Source of the DNA: Zantedeschia hybrid cultivar
Lineage: Eukaryota; Streptophyta; Magnoliopsida; Alismatales; Araceae
Length of the DNA stretch: 64,000 nt
Direction of reading: 5' to 3'
NCBI GenBank assembly: GCA_030544215.1
Contig: JARZZO010000013.1
Coordinates: 43,783,196 to 43,847,195, forward strand
Of this stretch, positions 58,269-64,000 are shown in pieces (within the stretch, counting starts at the first letter, position 1; every line of letters starts with the position of its first letter). Both the position numbers and the translations under genes were made by a program. A model generated the notes under the pieces. That model was not told where the DNA came from, did no database searches, and worked only from the letters and a program-made list of their open reading frames with translations.

Positions 58269-59300
58269 GAAATTCGGTGCTATATTCCAGCTTCTTCAGC
58301 GACTCGTTTCTTCCAAGTTCCTACATCAGATCTTACCACACACATGCCTAAACAACAAAGATATCTGACACATCTGTCTTGGTGAGAGGGAGTGGCAAGA
58401 GTGGTAACATCGTTGGGTGTCTGAAATTTTGTTTGGTTTTGAACTCTTCCTGGTTTAGACAGGCTTTTCCACAGCTGGGGATGGATTTGGTTGCCTTTGC
58501 TGTACACCGGGGATGACAGTGACCAGGAGAAGCTAAGCTGTTAAGCGCTCTGGTGAAGCCATACGAAAAAGGGTAGGGGGGTGGTTCGCATTCCATGGTT
58601 CGATAGTATGCAAGGGCCAAGATACTTTTATCAATCGGGGCAGTACCAGAAACAGTCTTAATCACTGTTGAAAACTATTTCTAGCCATGATTCTTTTTTT
58701 GCTCTCATTTGTGTTGTTAATCAGTTCATGATGACATTTTTTGCTTGCTAAAATGCTCATGCTGACATGATTATGGACTCAGCTGAATCTACCTGTTCAA
58801 CCTTTTCTTTTCCTCAAAAGGCTGGCGCCACACCTTGCTTGTAAGAGTTACATGTAAGACAGTAGGGGGGGGGGGGGGGGGCGGCTTCTTGCGTGGCTGA
58901 TTGTGGCTTGACAAGATTATGGCTGACTAGGGATGCAAATAGGTCGGATTTGGACCATTCGGTGCGATGACCGTATCCCCGTTAAGATTTCAGTTTAAAA
59001 ATGCTATCCGTTGATTATCTTATTAAGCTAATAATTGGTCGGATAATTTAATCTTAGTATATTATATGTAGTCAGTGAGGAAATATGTATCTATTACCTT
59101 GTTTTCTGAGTCTGACTTATGCTCGGCTCTTTCTTCTCTTAGTGCGGTAAGAGTTTGTTTGGGACTCATGTTAGAAGTTTATTTAAATGTTCATAGTGCG
59201 GTTCAAGTCCCTCTCTTGATACATAAGTCTTTAGATTGTCTTAAAGAGAGTTTTGGAGAGGGGACAAATATGGCACAAGGACATAGTGTGTAAGGACGAT
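58269..59300. other. RH3 3' region and boundary to the retrotransposon
   Basis: Probable 3' UTR to about 58700. A G17 run lies at 58865-58881. At 58929 TAGGGATGCAAATAGG looks like a hAT-type terminus, but no partner end was found. No gene. Confidence 0.35.
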
Positions 59301-61379
59301 TCGGTGAGTGTGATGGAAGTTTGTCGTCTTGTTTGAGGCGATCTTCGATTTCTTTAGGTGGTTAGAGAAGTGAGTGATGACGAATGATCAAAACATAGTA
59401 TTTTTATGAATAAAAAAAATTATTTTCAACCTAATTTGCTATCTATAATGTGTTTGTGACGTATGATTGTTTGAATATTGTTTCTGGAATTAATACATGA
59501 TGTAAGGATTCTTTTTTTCTTCGTTTTTTTTTTCATGATTTTTTTGGGTTTTCTAGAGGACAGTACAGAGACTTGAAATGAGTCTATGCAGACTGACGCG
59601 ATTTATGAATTACGTCGGTCATGCATGACGCTATTCATGTTTAGTATTGGCTATTATTTTGACTAATTTTGTGATAATTCATGTTAAAACTTATGTGAGA
59701 TGAACTCATGATTTTGTGACTATTTAACCATGCAAACATAGAGTAGTTATTTTTATTTAATTTCATGCTATGATAGTACTATTATTGCAACTATGTTAAG
59801 ACATCCATGTTATGATGTTACTTAGTTCTTCATTATTTATGTAATGAATTCATGAAATATGATGCATCTATTACAACATGATTAAAATTATGATTGTTCA
59901 TGCGTGTTCTTCATTTTTTAAAATAACTATGTTTTAAATTTTATTTTTAAAATTTTGCATGGTTGGCTGAACCACGTCGGACCTAGTGGACACGATTCGA
60001 ATGGTGTCGACTGTCCACGATGCGATTCAGATAGTTAATTATCACGAGTAATTTCTGTTAATTATATATTTATTTGCATGTCTTACGTACTTATTATGTA
60101 TTATATCATGTCTTGCATTAAACATAGGAGTTCATGCATGCATATGATTAATTTAAGATGTTAAGTGGATGCACTAAGCTGGTGATATGGGTCCAAAGTG
60201 CCACACGGACCAAAGTGTTATGTTGTGGGATCATCTCTTGATTCTCTTAGGACCATAGTGCCATGCAACGGGAGCCATCTCTTGATTCTACGAGGGTCAC
60301 TTCTAAATTCCTTCATTCGTTCGGTTAATGATTAAGGGGATAAGTAAGATATTCGAGACAACGGGTTAAATCTGAGAAGTGTTACATGCTATTCCAGTGG
60401 GATCTGAGAACGTCCTCCAGCCGAAGATCTAGTGGGTTTGTCGTAACCACTAGGTAAAGAAGAAGAAGATGTACCCGATGTCATTATATAGTTGCTTGTT
60501 CTATGCTAAAGTGAAAGATGTGATATACGTGATCACCTATGATATTTAATCATGAAAGATGATGTTAAACTTCAGAAGTCGATGTATATTTGTACATTAT
60601 GGTATATGTTGCAAATTCATATTTAAATTCATGCATAACAAACTCATATAAAGCAATAGTCTTGATAGTTATTCAATGTGCATATTCTATGATGGTGCAT
60701 GATTAAATGTACGTGTTTACTTGCTGTTGTTAAGTCATATTTTAAAAGTTAACATGCTGCCATGTTCATGTTCAAGATAATAAATCATGTGTAGTTAAGC
60801 ATTATTATTTATATTAGCATGATGCAACGTAAATAAAACATGCTAGATTGAAGTAGTATTATATGTTAGTTTGAATATTCATAATTAGATAGATGTATAA
60901 AACGTCATTTTATGAAAATTATATGCCAAATTTATGTCTTGTGGATTCTGAGCTTGCTGAGTTCTATATGACTCATCTTTGCTTGCTAATATTTTTCAAA
61001 AGATCGTGAGATTGAGATTGAGCCATAGGAGTGTGGGGCTTGACCTTTGGTTATCGAAGCTAGCTTTAGTAAGGGCTTATTTGTGATTTTTAGTTTGATA
61101 GATAGCAAGAGATGTATAAGTTAGTGTCATTTCAGCTATGAGATGTACTTTTTAGACTTATAGATCCTGGATAATGTTCTAGTTGCTTATTCAGCTATAT
61201 TCAGTTGGTGGTTTGGTTTGTTTGTGGCTATGTTGGTTGTGTTTATTATCTTGTCTCATGCTTGTACTCTTCATTATTGATATAAAATATGTGGATTGTT
61301 CCTATTGTGGCACTCCCGAACCGACGATTCATAGTAAGTCGACATGACCGGACCGAGCCGATGGGGCGGAGGTGTTGCA
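59300..61379 (+). mobile_element. 5' LTR of a Ty3/gypsy retrotransposon (left edge not resolved)
   Basis: AT-rich sequence ending GGTGTTGCA at 61379, five bases before a primer-binding site, as expected for an LTR terminating in CA. Near its end is a TATA-like TATAAAATATG (about 61281). A short direct repeat of CATCTCTTGATTCT lies at 60229 and 60280. The left boundary cannot be fixed because the 3' LTR is outside the window; 59300 is only a guess from the change in character. Confidence 0.55.
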
Positions 61380-61383
61380 GACT

Positions 61384-61395
61384 TGGTATCAGAGC
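61384..61395 (+). other. Primer-binding site complementary to initiator tRNA-Met
   Basis: TGGTATCAGAGC, the standard plant retrotransposon PBS, placed just after the LTR end. It marks the start of minus-strand DNA synthesis in the element. Confidence 0.9.
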
Positions 61396-61523
61396 AAAGG
61401 CAGTCTTGGGATATCGAGTATGATCAACCTGAGCCACTAAACCAAGATCATAGAATAAGAGATTATTAGATTGACGTTAAGATTCGTAGCATAGGCTTAA
61501 CGGGTATTCTTTTATTACAGGCT

Positions 61524-64000
61524 ATGTCGAGTAGGCATGGTTGTCCGGCAAGAGAGCGTGCACTTGAGGAGAGGGACATTGGGGAGGATGGTGGTCGTGC
61601 CATCCCACCTCTACCTCCACCATTGGATGTTGGAGTGTTTATGCGGATGTTCTAGGGCCTGGTGCAAGCGGCCCAATAGCAACAACAACATAGACAAGAA
61701 GTGTATGTGGAGCTAGAAGTCTGTCAGGGGTTGACGGCAATGTAGAGATTCAAGAGGATGGATCTGCCTTCCTTTAAGGGGGAGAGCGATCTGATGGTGA
61801 CAGAGAGCTGGATTTGGGAGATAGAGAAGATCTTTCAGACGATTAGATGTTTAGAAGATGACAAGGTGAGCTTATCAAAGTTTGCACCTTACATGTGCAT
61901 ACATGATGCTAGAAGATACAAAAATTTCTGATGGGATTGAAACCAATCTTAAGGATGAAATTAGTGGCACACAACTTTACCACCATGGAGGAGGTTCTCG
62001 AGGCAATGTGTAGGCAGGAGGCCGAGCATGAGATTTTCATCGAGGATCCTAAGACTGCCCCTAGAGAGCAAGGTTCGTCATTGACTTTTCAGAAGAAGTG
62101 GAAGCAGTCTGAGTTCCAAAGAGCACCTTAGCGGGCCCTAGCTAAGTTCCCAGTACCATTAGCAGTTAGACCAGCACCACCAGCAGCGAGAGCAGCACTG
62201 ACTCGCATTGTTTACAAGCAATGTGGGTGGCCTCATGTAGGATCATAGTGCCTGTGGGTGGCAGGCAAGTGCCTAAGATGTGGTGAGGCTGGCCACATGA
62301 TCAGAGATTGTCTGAAGATGAAGGACCAGCTAGCGAGGCAGCGAGCCCCTGCTCGTGTTTTTGCATTGACTCAAGAGGATATGGAGGCAACATAGAACGT
62401 CATGGAAGGTACTGTTATGATCAATGGAGTACATGCTAGAGTTTTGTTTGATACTGGTGTTACCCATTCATTTTTTGCTTCGAGATTTGTCCGGATTTTT
62501 GTAAAGAGGATAGATGTGGTTGAAGTTCTAACTTCTATGACTATTTTCACTCCAATAAGGGTAGTTCAATCAGATAAACACATAGTTTCTCTTTATGTAG
62601 AGCTTCAGGGTAGAAGGTTGTCTACTTAGTTATGTGTTCTACATATGGAGGATTTTGACGTTATCCTGAGGATAGATTGGTTGGAGCTACATTATGCCTT
62701 ATTAGATTGTTGTGGCAGGAAGATTATTTTTCGCATTCAAGTGATGAGGATTTCTCTTTTAAGCACCTTAAGCCTGGTAAGTTTATTGTTTCTGCTATAA
62801 AGACTAAAGGTGGATGAATAAATGTTGTAGTACTTATGTTGTTAGTGTAGTTTATGTTGTTGAGGTGATCCAGTCTTTTAGTGTTGCTGATGTTGAGCTT
62901 GTTAGAGATTTTACTATTGTGTTCCCAAAGGATTTGCCTGATTTGCCACTTATTTGGGAGATTGATTTCACTATTGATCTTCTCCCCAGTACAATGCCGA
63001 TTTTCAAGGCTCCTTACTGTATGGCACTAGCGGAGCTTGTAGAGCTGAGGAAGCAGTTGCAGAAATTATTGGACAAGGGGTTCATTCGTCCTAGTGTGTC
63101 TCCGTAGGGAGCCCCTATTTTGTTTGTTAGGAAGAAGGATGGTTTGATGAGGCTGTACATTGATTACAGAAAGTTGAATCAGGTGACCATCAATAATTAG
63201 TATCTCTTGCCGAGGATTGATGATTTGTTCGATCAATTGCAGGCAGCAAATGTGTTTTCCAAGATTGACTTGAGATCCGATTATCATCAGCTGAAGATTC
63301 AAGACGAGGATGTGACTAAGACGGCATTTCGGACCCATTATGGCCATTATGAATTCTTGCTGATGCCATTCGGTCTAACTAATGCCCCAACAACTTTTAT
63401 GGACTTGATGAATAAGGTGTTCGGGCGGTATCTTAATCAATTTATAGTTGTGTTTATTGATGATGTGTTGATGTAGTCTCCTGATGTTGAAACCCATTGT
63501 GAGCATTTGAGAGTTGTTTTAGAGACCTTGAATGCTCATCAATTGTTTGCTAAGTTCAGCAAATGTGAGTTTTGGCTAGATCGTGTTCAATTTCTAGGCC
63601 ATATTATCTCAAAAGATGGTGTGGCAATGGATCCGTCGTAGGTGCAAGCTATTTTAGAATGGGAAATCCCTAAGACTCCCACCGAGATTAGAAGTTTTCT
63701 GGGTCTTGCTGGTTACTACAGACAGTTCATTGAGGGATTTGCTACACTAGTATCGCCTTTGACCAAGCTGACCCGGAAGAGAGTAAAGTTTGTATGATCG
63801 GAGGAATGTGAGCAGAGCTTCCAGGAGTTGAAGACCCGTTTGACCACTACTCCAGTTTTTACCTTGCCGAGTGGACCATATGGCTATGTTGTGTATACAG
63901 ATGTTTCTAGGCAGGGTTTGGGTTATCTGTTGATGCAACATAGTCGAGGGTGATTGCTTATGCCTCCAGGCAGTTGAGAATCATGAATTGAATTACCCAA
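61524..64000 (+). pseudogene. Decayed gag-pol of a Ty3/gypsy retrotransposon, running off the window
   Basis: Gag begins near ATG 61524 and is interrupted by several TAG codons. It includes a CCHC knuckle CLRCGEAGHMIRDC (about 62270-62315). The protease region shows VLFDTGVTHSF (about 62440). Reverse transcriptase spans about 62925-63480 and beyond: LPSTMPIFKAPY, KLNQVTI, VFSKIDLRSDYHQLKI, FLLMPFGLTNAPTTFMDLM and the catalytic FIDD box. The thumb/connection (FLGHIISKDGV, IRSFLGLAGYYRQFI) and the start of RNase H (VVYTDVSRQGLGY) follow. Domain order protease-RT-RNase H with this RT type is Ty3/gypsy, probably the chromovirus lineage. Stops at several conserved positions plus a frameshift near 63950 make it non-functional. 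Integrase lies beyond the window. Confidence 0.9.

Noticed and set aside
58929..59060. Second hAT element end (TAGGGATGCAAATAGG)
   Set aside because: Only one terminus is seen; no opposite end or 8-bp duplication could be located.

Overview
This is nuclear DNA of a flowering plant, most likely a monocot. The first coding exons are GC-rich, the introns and intergenic DNA are AT-rich, splice sites are GT-AG with one GC-AG exception, and the transposon families are plant ones (hAT, Tourist-like, Helitron, LINE, SINE, Ty3/gypsy). Long TE-filled introns (4.2, about 5.7 and 9.2 kb) suggest a large-intron monocot such as a palm. That is a guess from style, not a sequence match.

Layout, all genes on the + strand. 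(1) 824-7364: the 3' part (last six exons seen) of a CCA-adding tRNA nucleotidyltransferase; its N-terminal catalytic head lies left of the window. Its 4.2-kb intron carries a GGTGGAGG-rich repeat block, a 671-bp hAT element with an exact 8-bp target duplication, and an 83-bp tandem repeat. (2) 9.5-14.5 kb: a complete cytosolic-type alkaline/neutral invertase (560 aa, 4 coding exons) with a TATA box and a 5'-UTR intron. (3) 14.5-22.1 kb: gene-free DNA with MITE-like sequences, a LINE 3' fragment, a fold-back element and a tRNA-derived SINE. (4) 22.1-28.3 kb: a small conserved plant protein (99 aa) encoded in one exon, probably with an untranslated exon about 5.7 kb upstream. The interval contains a 1.07-kb Helitron, a 121-bp hAT MITE and a 65-bp tandem repeat that runs into the splice acceptor. 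(5) 30.4-35.3 kb: a complete ERD2-like (KDEL-receptor family) seven-helix protein, 275 aa in six exons. (6) 36.7-40.1 kb: a retroelement LTR-like remnant and a second Helitron-like element ending about 90 bp before the next gene's TATA box. (7) 40.35-58.27 kb: a complete chloroplast DEAD-box RNA helicase of the RH3 type, 776 aa in ten exons, with a GC-AG intron and a 9.2-kb intron holding an antisense LINE and a GC-rich repeat block. (8) About 59.3 kb to the end: the LTR, primer-binding site and decayed gag-pol of a Ty3/gypsy retrotransposon that runs off the window.

The genes are independent housekeeping genes (tRNA 3'-end maturation, cytosolic sucrose hydrolysis, secretory pathway, plastid RNA metabolism) and not a functional cluster. 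I did not find a new gene system. The points most worth checking are the two Helitrons, the GC-AG intron in the helicase, the tandem array that supplies a splice acceptor, and the transition-type stop codons in the gypsy element.
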